This document shows, piece after piece, positions 43,641 through 52,141 of a stretch of 64,000 nt of DNA (position 1 is the first letter of the stretch; every line of letters starts with the position of its first letter). The notes beneath the pieces were generated by a model, which was given only the letters and a program-made list of their open reading frames with translations, did no database searches and was not told where the DNA came from. The DNA is from Gemmobacter lutimaris (GTDB lineage Bacteria; Pseudomonadota; Alphaproteobacteria; Rhodobacterales; Rhodobacteraceae), in NCBI RefSeq assembly GCF_003570715.1, contig NZ_QXXQ01000004.1, forward strand, positions 186,001 through 250,000. Direction: 5' to 3'. The translations under genes and the position numbers were made by a program.

Positions 43641-44894
43641 TCACTGGAAGACAGAGTCGGGATTGTCGAGGCTGTCGGAGCCTTCGAATTCGGTGCCCGC
43701 GATGCCCAGAAGCCGCACAACGCGCTCGATCGAGGCGGTCTGGGTCACCAGTGCATCGACCGCGCCCATGATCAGCGCCTCGCCCTTCTTGTCGCCCGGA
43801 GCGAGCATCTGGTCATAGGCAAAACCGCCCTCGGCCGCCACCTTGACCGCGCCCAAGGCCTCGACCGAGGCGTCGAGCCGCGCCCGCAGTTCGGTATCCA
43901 GCGCGCCATCCTTTTCCGCCACCAGTTCCGACAGCGAGGGGCCAGAGACGGTGCTGCCGTCAGGGCGGGTATAGCTGGCAAGATAGACGTTCCGGATGCC
44001 GACACCATCATAGTAGTGGCTGTTATGGGTGTTGTCCGAGAAGCAATCATGCTCTTCCTCGGGGTCGTTCAGCATCAGGCCCAGCTTTATCCGCTCGCCC
44101 GCCAGCTCGCCATAAGACAGAGAGCCCATGCCCATCAGAATGGCCTGCACCCCCTTGGCCGGATCGTCGGTCACGACGGCACGCGCGGCACCACCCTCGG
44201 CCCAGTTGCCCGCCATTTCCTCCAGATCCGCCACCAGAAGGTCCGTCGCGGCTTTCAGATAGGCACCCCGCCGGTCGCAATTGCCGCCGGTGCAGCCGTC
44301 GCCGACAAGGTAATCGGTGTAGGGGCGGTTGCCCGCACCCGGCCCGGTGCCGTTCAGGTCCTGCCCCCAGAGCATGAATTCGATGGCGTGATAGCCCGAG
44401 GCGACATTGGCCTCGATCCCGTCGGCTTCGTGCAGGGTTTCCTTGATCAGCGCGGGGGTGATCGCGGTTGCGTCCACTTCGGTGCTGCCGATGCTGAAGT
44501 TCGGTGTGGCGATGACGTTCAGCGTGGACAGCGGGTTTTCCTCGGACTGGCCATACCCCGGATCGACATAGTCGATCAGCCCCTCGTCCAGCGGCCAGGC
44601 ATTCACCCGGCCCTCCCAGTCATCCACGACAGGGTTGCCGAAGCGGAAGGCCTCGGTCTGCTGATAGGGCACGCGGGCGGCAAGCCAGGCCTCGCGCGCG
44701 GCCTGGAGCGTGGCCTCCGACGGGGCGGCAATCAGCGCATCCACCGATGTTTGCAGCGCCTTCGCGGTGGCAAGGCTGTCGCCATAGCCTGCCTGCGCAA
44801 TATCGGCATAGGTCTTGACGACCTCGGCTTCGGTCACCGCGAAGGCGGGCATCGCGGCGGTCGAGAGGAGGGCGGGCAGAAGGATGCGTTTCAT
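43641..44894 (-). CDS. Imelysin (peptidase M75/IrpA-like) periplasmic protein
   Basis: Exported imelysin (417 aa); signal peptide MKRILLPALLSTAAMPAFAV. The GxHxxE signature is intact as GYHAIE (167-172), with FMLWGQDLNGTGPGAGNRPYTDY after it. Proteins of this family bind iron at the cell surface or periplasm (IrpA, EfeO-related), and protease activity is doubtful. It follows hemP by 11 nt and precedes bfd, so it probably belongs to an iron-responsive transcript. A second, degenerate imelysin-like protein is encoded at 40092-41054. Confidence 0.9.
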   Translation of the reverse strand: MKRILLPALLSTAAMPAFAVTEAEVVKTYADIAQAGYGDSLATAKALQTSVDALIAAPSEATLQAAREAWLAARVPYQQTEAFRFGNPVVDDWEGRVNAWPLDEGLIDYVDPGYGQSEENPLSTLNVIATPNFSIGSTEVDATAITPALIKETLHEADGIEANVASGYHAIEFMLWGQDLNGTGPGAGNRPYTDYLVGDGCTGGNCDRRGAYLKAATDLLVADLEEMAGNWAEGGAARAVVTDDPAKGVQAILMGMGSLSYGELAGERIKLGLMLNDPEEEHDCFSDNTHNSHYYDGVGIRNVYLASYTRPDGSTVSGPSLSELVAEKDGALDTELRARLDASVEALGAVKVAAEGGFAYDQMLAPGDKKGEALIMGAVDALVTQTASIERVVRLLGIAGTEFEGSDSLDNPDSVFQ

Positions 44895-44905
44895 TCCGGG
44901 GTCCG

Positions 44906-45076
44906 TTATTTGGTGAGGATCAGTTTTCCCGCCCGCGTGATGCGCAGCGAATAGACCTGACCGTGCAGCACGATCCGCGCCAGATTGCCGCCCGCTGTCA
45001 GGGCAAGGGCATCATGGCTGGGTGTGGTGTCGGTGGGCAGGGACATCAGGGTGCGGGGATCGACTTGCATGTTCAT
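44906..45076 (-). CDS. hemP: Hemin uptake protein HemP
   Basis: Small protein (56 aa) of the HemP/HmuP family, ending with LARIVLHGQVYSLRITRAGKLILTK (residues 32-56), the diagnostic C-terminus. HmuP acts as a co-activator of haem uptake genes in Bradyrhizobium. The start at 45076 has GGAG upstream and overlaps the stop of a preceding small ORF as ATGA; an in-frame Met two residues later is the alternative. No haem receptor gene lies in the window. Confidence 0.85.
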   Translation of the reverse strand: MNMQVDPRTLMSLPTDTTPSHDALALTAGGNLARIVLHGQVYSLRITRAGKLILTK

Positions 45077-45216
45077 CGAGGCATCTCCATCCGGTCGAAA
45101 AGGGCCATGAGGTCCGACGACGTGGGGATCAGCCCGTTCAACGACTGGCGGATCAGTTCGATCACCAGCGGTTCGGGTCTGGGTTCGGCCAAAGGGCCGG
45201 GGACATTCGCTTTCAT
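45073..45216 (-). CDS. Small ORF (47 aa) translationally coupled to hemP, unknown function
   Basis: Candidate microprotein of 47 aa. The start at 45216 has GAGGTCC upstream, and the stop overlaps the hemP start as ATGA, the same coupling seen between known genes here. The protein opens with MKANVPGPLAEPRPEPLVIE and then has an amphipathic part (LIRQSLNGLIPTSSDLMALF). I recognise no family. It may be a regulator partner of HemP or just an upstream ORF for coupling. Confidence 0.5.
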   Translation of the reverse strand: MKANVPGPLAEPRPEPLVIELIRQSLNGLIPTSSDLMALFDRMEMPR

Positions 45217-45463
45217 CTGGACCTCGGGTGTTGCAGCGGTCTGCGCAGGGCATCCGGGCTGACCCGAGGGGGTTGGCTTGGATGCTGTTAAGGTGACAAA
45301 ATGACTCGGCTTTGTAAAGTCTGATTCTTTCACTTGGTTTTTCGGTCGCCCGAAACGGCCGGGACGCGCGCTCTGCTTCTGGCTGTTGCAAGCTTGCACT
45401 ATCGCGCGGCGGATGATGTTGCTACGAATGGTGCAGGCTGGGGGGCCGGGTTACGGACAAGAC

Positions 45464-46375
45464 ATGAAACAGGCACTCCTTGCCGCAGCACTCGCGGCCT
45501 TTTCACTTTTCGGACATTCCGCCACCGCGCAGGAGCGTGTGACCCTTGGTTTCGCGCGGATCTTCAACAATGACGCGATCGGTGACACCAAAGACCGCTG
45601 GCGCACGGGGTCTTACAGCGTCAGCCGCTTCCGCGCGGATCGCTGGGATGGCAGCCTGCCCGCAACGTTTGGCGAATTGCTGGAAGTGCGGCTGCGCGCC
45701 GAGATCATTGCACCGGAATCGCTGACCAATCCGACCCCGGACCGCCGCTATGTCGGCGTCATCGCTCCGGGTATCGCCACGCATTTCGACATGGGTGGCT
45801 TTGAAACCCGCGTTGGCATGGAGCTGGTCATCACCGGACCGCAGACCGGCGTCGGGCGCTTTCAGCGCGAGATTCACAAGATGTTCGGCTTCGACCGGCC
45901 GACCGTGCTGGACAGCCAGATCCCCGACGGTTTCCACCCGACTCTGGAGGCCGAGATCGGCCGCACTTTCACCCTGTCTGACCGTCTGACAGTGCGCCCC
46001 TTTGTCGAGGCGCAGGCCGGGGTGGAAAGCTTCGTCCGCGTGGGCGGCGATATGGTGCTGGGCGATTTCGGACGCGGCGGGCTGTTCGCGCGCGATGCGG
46101 TGACCGGCCAGCGCGCACTGGGGATTGAGCGTGACGTGGCGCAGGGCTTCAGCCTGACGCTGGGCGGCGATGTGGCGCGGATGTTCGACAGCCAGTATCT
46201 GCCGTCCGGTGGTAGCGCCGCTCTGGCTGACAGCCGCAGCCGGTTGCGGGCGGGCGTCCACTGGCAGGGCAAGCGCGCCGCCGCCTTCTATGGCGTCACC
46301 TGGCTGGGCAAGGAATATGATACCCAGCCCGAAGGGCAGGTCGTCGGTTCCATGCGTGTGAACCTCCGCTTCTAA
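45464..46375 (+). CDS. LpxR-like/DUF2219 outer-membrane protein
   Basis: Predicted outer-membrane beta-barrel (303 aa) of the LpxR/DUF2219 family, whose founding member removes the 3'-acyloxyacyl group from lipid A. The signal peptide ends near SATAQ. Family segments are NDAIGDTKDRWRTGSYSVSRF near the N-terminus and the terminal VVGSMRVNLRF with an aromatic C-terminal residue typical of OMPs. The start at 45464 gives a clean signal peptide; an in-frame start at 45386 is unlikely. It diverges from the hemP iron block across 247 nt that contain a TGCAAGCTTGCA palindrome (45387-45398). Confidence 0.8.
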   Translation: MKQALLAAALAAFSLFGHSATAQERVTLGFARIFNNDAIGDTKDRWRTGSYSVSRFRADRWDGSLPATFGELLEVRLRAEIIAPESLTNPTPDRRYVGVIAPGIATHFDMGGFETRVGMELVITGPQTGVGRFQREIHKMFGFDRPTVLDSQIPDGFHPTLEAEIGRTFTLSDRLTVRPFVEAQAGVESFVRVGGDMVLGDFGRGGLFARDAVTGQRALGIERDVAQGFSLTLGGDVARMFDSQYLPSGGSAALADSRSRLRAGVHWQGKRAAAFYGVTWLGKEYDTQPEGQVVGSMRVNLRF

Positions 46376-46380
46376 CTGTT

Positions 46381-46406
46381 CGCATATACTCGGAAATATG
46401 CGTTTA
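46381..46406 (+). terminator. Candidate terminator after the LpxR-like gene
   Basis: CGCATAT and ATATGCG (46381-46387, 46396-46402) flank a short loop and are followed by TTTAA. It is AT-rich with a short T-run, so efficiency is uncertain. Confidence 0.5.
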
Positions 46407-46496
46407 ACGGGCGGATTGTTGCCGATTTGACATAGCCAAGGCTGATTCGGCCTGTTAACCTGTTTGCATAAAAATAAAACGAGCAGGCAGACAGGC

Positions 46497-47579
46497 ATGA
46501 AAACGGGCTCTCGGGGCACGTTCGTCATTTCTTGGTCGCAGACAGAAACAGATGGCATCCGGGCTGCCACGCCCGAAATGCTGGCGGTGGGCGCCTCCTG
46601 GCGCTGGACCGGCGCGCCGGTGCGGGTGGATGGCCCGCAGTCGGTGCTTGTTCTGGATGCGGCCGAGAACATGGCCGACATCCGCAAACGTGCGGCGCGC
46701 ATGGTGCGCCGCCTGATCGGCGCATCGCTGAGCGCCAGCCTGGAGGAACGCGCGGCGCATCTTGCGGCGCCGGATGACGCGGATACCGACCCTGAACAGG
46801 GGATCGTGGTGACCGACGGGCTGCAATCGTGGTGCGTCACGCTGATTTCCGTGCCCGATACCGGCAGCACGCTGGCCATGTTCGTGGACGACCTTCCCCC
46901 GGCCGACCGCGATCTGTGGGTGGTGCGGACCTCGATTGACCGGACGCAATCCGGGGCAGCGGCGCGGCAGGCGTCCGGGGTGATCTGTTTTACCCCCGAT
47001 ACCCGCATTGCCACGCCCGATGGCCCGCGCCTGATCCAGCACCTGCGCCCCGGCGACCGGGTGCAGACCCGCGACAATGGCGCGCAGGAGATCCTCTGGA
47101 CCGGCAGCCGCCGGATGACCGGCGCCCGGCTTTATGCCATGCCGCATCTGCGGCCGGTGCGCTTTCGCGCGGGGGCCTTCGGCACTGGCCGACCCGAGGA
47201 TGACCTGCTGGTCTCGCCCCAGCACCGGATGCTGGTTAAGGGAGCCGCAGCACGGGCATTGTTCAACAGCGACGAGGTTCTGGTGGCCGCCGCGGATCTG
47301 CTGAACGATCACAGCGTCCTGGTGGATCACGCATTGCGCGAGGTGACCTATGTGCATCTGCTGCTGGAGGGGCATAACATCGTCTTTGCCAACGGGATGG
47401 AGACGGAAAGCTTCCATCCGGCCAATACCGCGCTGGAAACGCTCAGCCCGGACAGCCGTGCCAGCCTGCTGGCGCTGATGCCCGAGGTGGAGGCCAATCC
47501 CGAACGCTATGGCGACTATGCAAGGCGCAACCTTTCCGCCTCGGAGGCCGCGATTCTGCGGCATGACATGGCGGCGTGA
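46497..47579 (+). CDS. Hint-domain (hedgehog/intein-type) protein
   Basis: A 360-aa protein whose C-terminal half is a Hint domain. It opens at Cys164 (CFTPDTRIATPDGPRLIQHL) and contains the block-B-like SPQHRML and the later HNIVFANGMETESF. Hint domains cut the peptide bond before their first Cys; homing or C-terminal extein motifs are absent, so processing rather than splicing would be expected. Residues 1-160 match no family I recognise. The start is ATG 46497; a TTG 33 nt upstream is also in frame. The partner or substrate is unknown. Confidence 0.75.
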   Translation: MKTGSRGTFVISWSQTETDGIRAATPEMLAVGASWRWTGAPVRVDGPQSVLVLDAAENMADIRKRAARMVRRLIGASLSASLEERAAHLAAPDDADTDPEQGIVVTDGLQSWCVTLISVPDTGSTLAMFVDDLPPADRDLWVVRTSIDRTQSGAAARQASGVICFTPDTRIATPDGPRLIQHLRPGDRVQTRDNGAQEILWTGSRRMTGARLYAMPHLRPVRFRAGAFGTGRPEDDLLVSPQHRMLVKGAAARALFNSDEVLVAAADLLNDHSVLVDHALREVTYVHLLLEGHNIVFANGMETESFHPANTALETLSPDSRASLLALMPEVEANPERYGDYARRNLSASEAAILRHDMAA

Positions 47580-47589
47580 TCCGCGCCTG

Positions 47590-47617
47590 TTGACAGCCCC
47601 GTTTTGCGCTGTATAAG
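47590..47617 (+). promoter_or_regulatory. Sigma-70 promoter for rpsD
   Basis: TTGACA, 16 nt, TATAAG. It begins 10 nt after the Hint-gene stop and is a near-consensus housekeeping promoter. Confidence 0.8.
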
Positions 47618-47858
47618 CGCCCGGTCCCGCAAGCGATTGCGGGGCTTTTCATTGGTGTTGGTGGCCCCCGCAAGGGGATGCCTGTCGCCCCTGAAACCCG
47701 CAAGGGCAAGGGGGAAAGGACAACGCCCTTCTCGCCCGACGCCTAGACGGGCCGGCAACGACAGATCGGAAACCGCGCGGCATCTGCTGCCCGAGATCCG
47801 AGGTGTGGGAACCGGATTTCGGACAGGCCAAGGGAGCCAACAAAGAAGGAGATCAGCG
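47618..47858 (+). promoter_or_regulatory. Long structured leader of rpsD with a terminator-like hairpin
   Basis: The leader is about 235 nt. At 47626-47649, CCCGCAA-GCGA-TTGCGGG is followed by GCTTTT, a terminator-like hairpin almost at the predicted transcript start. It may end transcripts from the Hint gene or protect the rpsD 5' end. Further GC-rich inverted segments follow, and the leader is a candidate site for S4 autoregulation. AAGGAG precedes the start codon. Confidence 0.5.
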
Positions 47859-48479
47859 ATGACCAAACGCACCGCTGCCAAGTACAAGATCGACCGCCGC
47901 ATGGGCGAGAACATCTGGGGCCGTTCCAAATCCCCGATCAACAAGCGCGAATACGGTCCGGGCCAGCACGGCCAGCGCCGCAAGGGCAAGCTGTCCGACT
48001 TCGGCACCCAGCTGCGCGCCAAGCAGAAGCTGAAAGGTTACTACGGCGACCTGACCGAAAAGCAGTTCCGCCGCATCTATGCCGAAGCCGAGCGTGTGAA
48101 GGGCGACACGGGTGAAAACCTCGTCGGCCTGCTGGAGCGTCGTCTGGACGCGATCGTATATCGCGCCAAGTTCGTGCCGACCGTCTTTGCCGCCCGCCAG
48201 TTCGTGAACCACGGCCATGTGACCGTGAACGGCCAGCGCGTGAACATCGCGTCGTATCGCTGCAAGGAAGGCGATGTGATCGAAGTGCGTCAGAAGTCCA
48301 AGCAACTGGCCGTTGTGCTGGAAGCCGTGGCGCTGACCGAGCGTGACGTGCCGGACTATCTGGAAGTGGATCACTCGAAGATGACCGCGAAATTCGTGCG
48401 CACCCCGGCCCTGTCGGACGTGCCCTATCCGGTCGTGATGGAGCCGAACCTCGTCGTCGAATACTACGCGAAGAACTGA
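47859..48479 (+). CDS. rpsD: 30S ribosomal protein S4
   Basis: Primary 16S rRNA-binding protein (206 aa) that nucleates assembly of the small subunit. The start [20 protein letters not shown] and the S4 domain ([34 protein letters not shown], residues 94-127) are unmistakable. It is monocistronic, with its own promoter and a strong terminator. The open frame upstream of 47859 crosses the leader and is rejected. Confidence 0.98.
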   Translation: MTKRTAAKYKIDRRMGENIWGRSKSPINKREYGPGQHGQRRKGKLSDFGTQLRAKQKLKGYYGDLTEKQFRRIYAEAERVKGDTGENLVGLLERRLDAIVYRAKFVPTVFAARQFVNHGHVTVNGQRVNIASYRCKEGDVIEVRQKSKQLAVVLEAVALTERDVPDYLEVDHSKMTAKFVRTPALSDVPYPVVMEPNLVVEYYAKN

Positions 48480-48503
48480 TCCTTCGCGGGACTTGTGCTT
48501 GGG

Positions 48504-48535
48504 AAGGGCCTGCCGCGCGCAGGCCCTTTTCTTTT
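48504..48535 (+). terminator. Intrinsic terminator after rpsD
   Basis: AAGGGCCTGC, loop CGCGC, GCAGGCCCTT followed by TTCTTTT. Confidence 0.9.
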
Positions 48536-48594
48536 GTGCCTGCCATCCCTATCTCGCGCGCGGGGCAGGAGAAAAACGGGACAGGAAACCGCGC

Positions 48595-49131
48595 ATGACG
48601 ACCGACAAGAATTCGCTTGAGGCCAAGTTCGAACAGGGGCTGTTCGCCTCGCGCTGGCTGATGGCGCCAATGTATCTGGGGCTGGTCATCAGCCTCGCCA
48701 TGCTGACCATCGTCTTCACCAAAGAGTTGGTTTATTACGCAGCCAAGACCTTCACGCTGACGGCAGATCAGGCGATTCTGGCCATTCTGACGCTGATTGA
48801 CCTGTCGCTGGCGGCCAATCTTCTGCTGATCGTGCTGTTCTCGGGCTATGAGAATTTCGTGTCCAAGCTGGATCTGGGCGATGCCCGCGACCGGCCAAGC
48901 TGGATGGGCAAGGTCGATTTTTCGGGGCTGAAGATGAAGCTGATCGCCTCGATCGTGGCGATTTCCGGTATCCATCTGCTGAAGGTGTTCATGGAGATCG
49001 GCAAAAGCGCGGGCACGGGGCTGGATACCGACAAGCTGTTCTGGCTGGTGACGATTCACCTGACCTTTGTGGTCTCTGGCGTGCTGCTGGCGCTGATGGA
49101 CTGGCTCGCCGCCCGCACTTCAAAGCACTGA
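48595..49131 (+). CDS. UPF0114 (YqhA-like) membrane protein
   Basis: Inner-membrane protein (178 aa) of the UPF0114/TIGR00645 family with unknown role. It has about four hydrophobic helices (around residues 22-45, 60-83, 120-142 and 150-172). The family core is FEQGLFASRWLMAPMYLGL followed by FSGYENFVSKL. AGGAAACC lies before the start. It stands alone between two terminators. Confidence 0.85.
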   Translation: MTTDKNSLEAKFEQGLFASRWLMAPMYLGLVISLAMLTIVFTKELVYYAAKTFTLTADQAILAILTLIDLSLAANLLLIVLFSGYENFVSKLDLGDARDRPSWMGKVDFSGLKMKLIASIVAISGIHLLKVFMEIGKSAGTGLDTDKLFWLVTIHLTFVVSGVLLALMDWLAARTSKH

Positions 49132-49143
49132 ACCCGGCATCGG

Positions 49144-49165
49144 GGGCCGCGAAGGCGGCCCTTTC
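49144..49165 (+). terminator. Intrinsic terminator after UPF0114 gene
   Basis: GGGCCGC, loop GAAG, GCGGCCC followed by TTTCG. Confidence 0.78.
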
Positions 49166-49242
49166 GTCCCGAAGGACGCATATCGCGCTGGCATTGCTTT
49201 CTGCCGCCCGCTAAACCCGGTCGGCAGACAATGGAGCCAGCG

Positions 49243-50328
49243 ATGAACGACGCCATCCGCCCGCAACCCGGTATCATGGATATTGCCCTTTACCAAGGCG
49301 GCAAGGCCCATGTGTCTGGCGTGGCCAATGTGGTGAAACTCAGCTCGAACGAAAACCCGTTCGGGCCTTCGGACAAGACGAAAGAGGCTTTCGCCAAGTC
49401 GGTGCATCAGCTTCACCGTTATCCGTCCACCGATCACGCTGCGCTGCGTCAGGCGATTGCCGATACACACCGTCTGGATGCCGGGCGCATCATCTGCGGC
49501 GTCGGCTCGGACGAGATCATCCATTTCCTGTGCCAGGCCTATGCCGGGCCGGGGGATGAGGTGCTTTATACCGAGCACGGCTTCCTGATGTACAAAATCT
49601 CGGCCATGGCGGCAGGGGCCACCCCGGTCGAGGTGGCGGAGCGCGAGCGCACCACCGATGTCGATGCGCTGTTGGCGGCTTGCACGAAACGCACGAAGCT
49701 TGTGTTCATCGCCAATCCGAACAACCCCACCGGCACGATGATCTCGGCGGGCGAGGTGGCGCGGCTGGCGCGTGGCCTGCCGCCGCAGGCCATTCTTGTG
49801 CTGGACGGCGCCTATGCCGAATATGTCGAAGGTTTCGACGCCGGGCTGAGCCTTGTCGAGGCGATGCAGAACGTCGTGATGACGCGGACCTTTTCAAAGA
49901 TCTACGGTCTGGGCGGGTTGCGCATCGGCTGGGGCTATGGTCCGCAGGCGATCATCGACGTGCTGAACCGCATCCGTGGCCCGTTCAACCTGTCGAATAC
50001 CCAGCTTGAAACCGCCGAGGCGGCGGTGCGCGATCAGGATTACGTTGCCAAGTGCCGGGCCGAGAATGCACGGCTGCGGCACTGGCTGGCCGAAGCACTG
50101 GCCGAGGTCGGCGTGCCTTCGGATACCTCGATGGCGAATTTCGTGCTGGCGCGCTTTGCCAGCACCGAAGAGGCCGAGGCCTGCGATGAATTCCTGCAAG
50201 GGCAGGGGCTGATTGTGCGGCGTGTGGCCTCCTACAACCTGCCGCATTGCCTGCGCATCACCGTGGGGGACGAGGCATCGTGCCGCCGGATCGCGCATGC
50301 GGTGGGGCAGTTCAAGGGGCTGAAATGA
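49243..50328 (+). CDS. hisC: Histidinol-phosphate aminotransferase
   Basis: PLP-dependent aminotransferase (361 aa) for histidine biosynthesis, often also active on aromatic amino acids. Motifs are [29 protein letters not shown] and [15 protein letters not shown] with the PLP Lys. Coupling (ATGA) to a prephenate/arogenate dehydrogenase suggests a role in tyrosine synthesis. The start at 49243 has GGAG at 49233-49236; the ATG at 49231 lacks a site. Confidence 0.93.
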   Translation: MNDAIRPQPGIMDIALYQGGKAHVSGVANVVKLSSNENPFGPSDKTKEAFAKSVHQLHRYPSTDHAALRQAIADTHRLDAGRIICGVGSDEIIHFLCQAYAGPGDEVLYTEHGFLMYKISAMAAGATPVEVAERERTTDVDALLAACTKRTKLVFIANPNNPTGTMISAGEVARLARGLPPQAILVLDGAYAEYVEGFDAGLSLVEAMQNVVMTRTFSKIYGLGGLRIGWGYGPQAIIDVLNRIRGPFNLSNTQLETAEAAVRDQDYVAKCRAENARLRHWLAEALAEVGVPSDTSMANFVLARFASTEEAEACDEFLQGQGLIVRRVASYNLPHCLRITVGDEASCRRIAHAVGQFKGLK

Positions 50329-51263
50329 CAGCCCCCATCTACAACCGGGTGGCGCTGATCGGGCTGGGGCTGATCGCCTCGTCCATGGCGCATGCGATGA
50401 AGGCCGGTCGATTGGCGGCCGAGATCGTGGGTTACGCCAAATCCGCCGAAAGCCGCGCCACGGCGCTGGAGATCGGCTTTATCGACCGCGCCGCCGCCAC
50501 GGCGGCCGAGGCGGTGGAAGGTGCCGATCTGGTGGTGCTGGCGGTGCCGGTGGGTGCTATGGGCGCCATCGCGGCCGAGATCGGCCCGCATCTTTCCCCC
50601 GGCGCGACGGTGACCGATGTCGGCTCTGTGAAACAGGCGGTGATTGACGCCGTGCGCCCGCATATCCCCGAGGATGTGCATTTCATCCCCGGTCACCCTA
50701 TGGCGGGGACCGAATATTCCGGTCCGCGTTCGGGCTTCGCTACGCTGTTTCGCAACCGCTGGTGGTTGCTGACCCCGCTGGAGGGGCATGACCCCGTGGC
50801 GCTGGCGCGCTTTCGGTCGCTGGTCGAAGGATTCGGCGCCAAGGTCGATACGATGGATGCGCCGCATCACGATGTGGTGCTGGCGGTCGTCAGCCATACG
50901 CCGCACCTGATCGCCTATACGATGGTGGGTGTGGCCGATGACCTTGCCCGCGTTACCGACAGCGAGGTGATCCAGTATTCGGCGGCGGGTTTCCGCGACT
51001 TTACGCGGATTGCCGCCAGTGACCCGACCATGTGGCGCGATGTGTTCTTGACGAACAAGGATGCCACGTTGGAAATACTCGGACGGTTCACCGAAGAGCT
51101 TTTCGCGCTGCAACGGGCGATCCGTCTGGGGGATGGCGATCATCTGCACGCCTATTTCACCCGGACGCGCGCGATCCGTCGGGGAATTATCGAGGCGGGG
51201 CAGGATACGTCCGCGCCGGATTTCGGGCGGGGTCAACCGCCCTCGGGGGGACGGGACGGATGA
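50325..51263 (+). CDS. tyrC: Prephenate/arogenate dehydrogenase (TyrC family)
   Basis: NAD(P)-dependent dehydrogenase (312 aa) for tyrosine formation. The N-terminal Rossmann motif is [14 protein letters not shown], and catalytic-region segments include [24 protein letters not shown] with its His, and [10 protein letters not shown]. It starts within the hisC stop (ATGA) and ends within the start of the extensin-like gene (ATGA), so the three are co-translated. Substrate preference cannot be decided from the sequence. Confidence 0.92.
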   Translation: MTAPIYNRVALIGLGLIASSMAHAMKAGRLAAEIVGYAKSAESRATALEIGFIDRAAATAAEAVEGADLVVLAVPVGAMGAIAAEIGPHLSPGATVTDVGSVKQAVIDAVRPHIPEDVHFIPGHPMAGTEYSGPRSGFATLFRNRWWLLTPLEGHDPVALARFRSLVEGFGAKVDTMDAPHHDVVLAVVSHTPHLIAYTMVGVADDLARVTDSEVIQYSAAGFRDFTRIAASDPTMWRDVFLTNKDATLEILGRFTEELFALQRAIRLGDGDHLHAYFTRTRAIRRGIIEAGQDTSAPDFGRGQPPSGGRDG

Positions 51264-52138
51264 AACGCACGCTGGCGCTGGCTTTGGCTTTTGCGGCTAT
51301 TGCCCATGGGGCAGGGGCCGAGGGGCTGAAATCTTCGCCGCTGCCGAAACCGCGCCCCGTGGCTGCCGTTCCCACGGATCTGGTGACCACCGTTTCCACA
51401 GCCAATGCTATCAGCCCTCTGGCGCTGTTCCGGCCCAGACCGCGCCCCGTGGTGCTGGCCGTGCCGGAACCGCAGCCCGAAGCCGCGCCGCAACTGGCGC
51501 AGGCACCCGCCGTCGCGCCGATGCTGCGCCCCCGCGCCCGCCCGGCCGGATTGGTGAAGGGGCAGGCCGTTATCGAGAAAGCCGCACTGGTGCGGGTGCC
51601 GCAGGACAAGAAAAGCCTGCGCGGCAAGAAGGGCTCGGTCTGTGGTGACCCCGATATTCGCGGTGAGGTGCTGGCCCCCGTCGTCAGCCGCGTCAAGGGC
51701 TGCGGCATCGCCGACCCGGTGAAGGTGACCAGCATCTCCGGCGTGAAATTCAGCCAGCCCGCGACCATTACCTGCGATACCGCCAAGGCCGCCAAGAAAT
51801 GGATCGAGCGGGGCTTGCAGCCGCAGTTCGGCAAGACCCCGGTGGTGCAGTTGCAGATCGCCGGCAGCTATTCCTGCCGCCCGCGCAACAGCATCCGCGG
51901 CAACAAGATCAGCGAACATGGCAAGGGGCGGGCGCTGGACATTGGCGGTCTGGTGCTGGCCAACGGCACCCGGATCAACGTCGCCGGTGGCTATTACAAA
52001 TCCAAGGGCATGAAGGCGGCGCACAAGGCAGCCTGCGGCATCTTCGGCACCACGCTAGGCCCCGGATCAGACGGGCATCACGAAGATCACCTGCATTTCG
52101 ACGTCGCGCGCTATCGCAGCGGCGCCTATTGCCGCTGA
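51260..52138 (+). CDS. Extensin-like C-domain exported protein
   Basis: Exported protein (292 aa); signal peptide to about HGAGAE, then a Pro/Ala-rich linker (residues 25-110), then an extensin-like_C domain from about residue 125. Cysteines are in CGDPDIRG, KGCGIADP and ITCDTAKA. A metal-type motif is near SEHGKGRALDIGG and a terminal HHEDHLHFDVARYR, resembling peptidoglycan hydrolases of the DD-peptidase superfamily. The role is not known. It is coupled to tyrC by ATGA without an obvious metabolic link. Confidence 0.83.
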   Translation: MKRTLALALAFAAIAHGAGAEGLKSSPLPKPRPVAAVPTDLVTTVSTANAISPLALFRPRPRPVVLAVPEPQPEAAPQLAQAPAVAPMLRPRARPAGLVKGQAVIEKAALVRVPQDKKSLRGKKGSVCGDPDIRGEVLAPVVSRVKGCGIADPVKVTSISGVKFSQPATITCDTAKAAKKWIERGLQPQFGKTPVVQLQIAGSYSCRPRNSIRGNKISEHGKGRALDIGGLVLANGTRINVAGGYYKSKGMKAAHKAACGIFGTTLGPGSDGHHEDHLHFDVARYRSGAYCR

Positions 52139-52141
52139 TCC

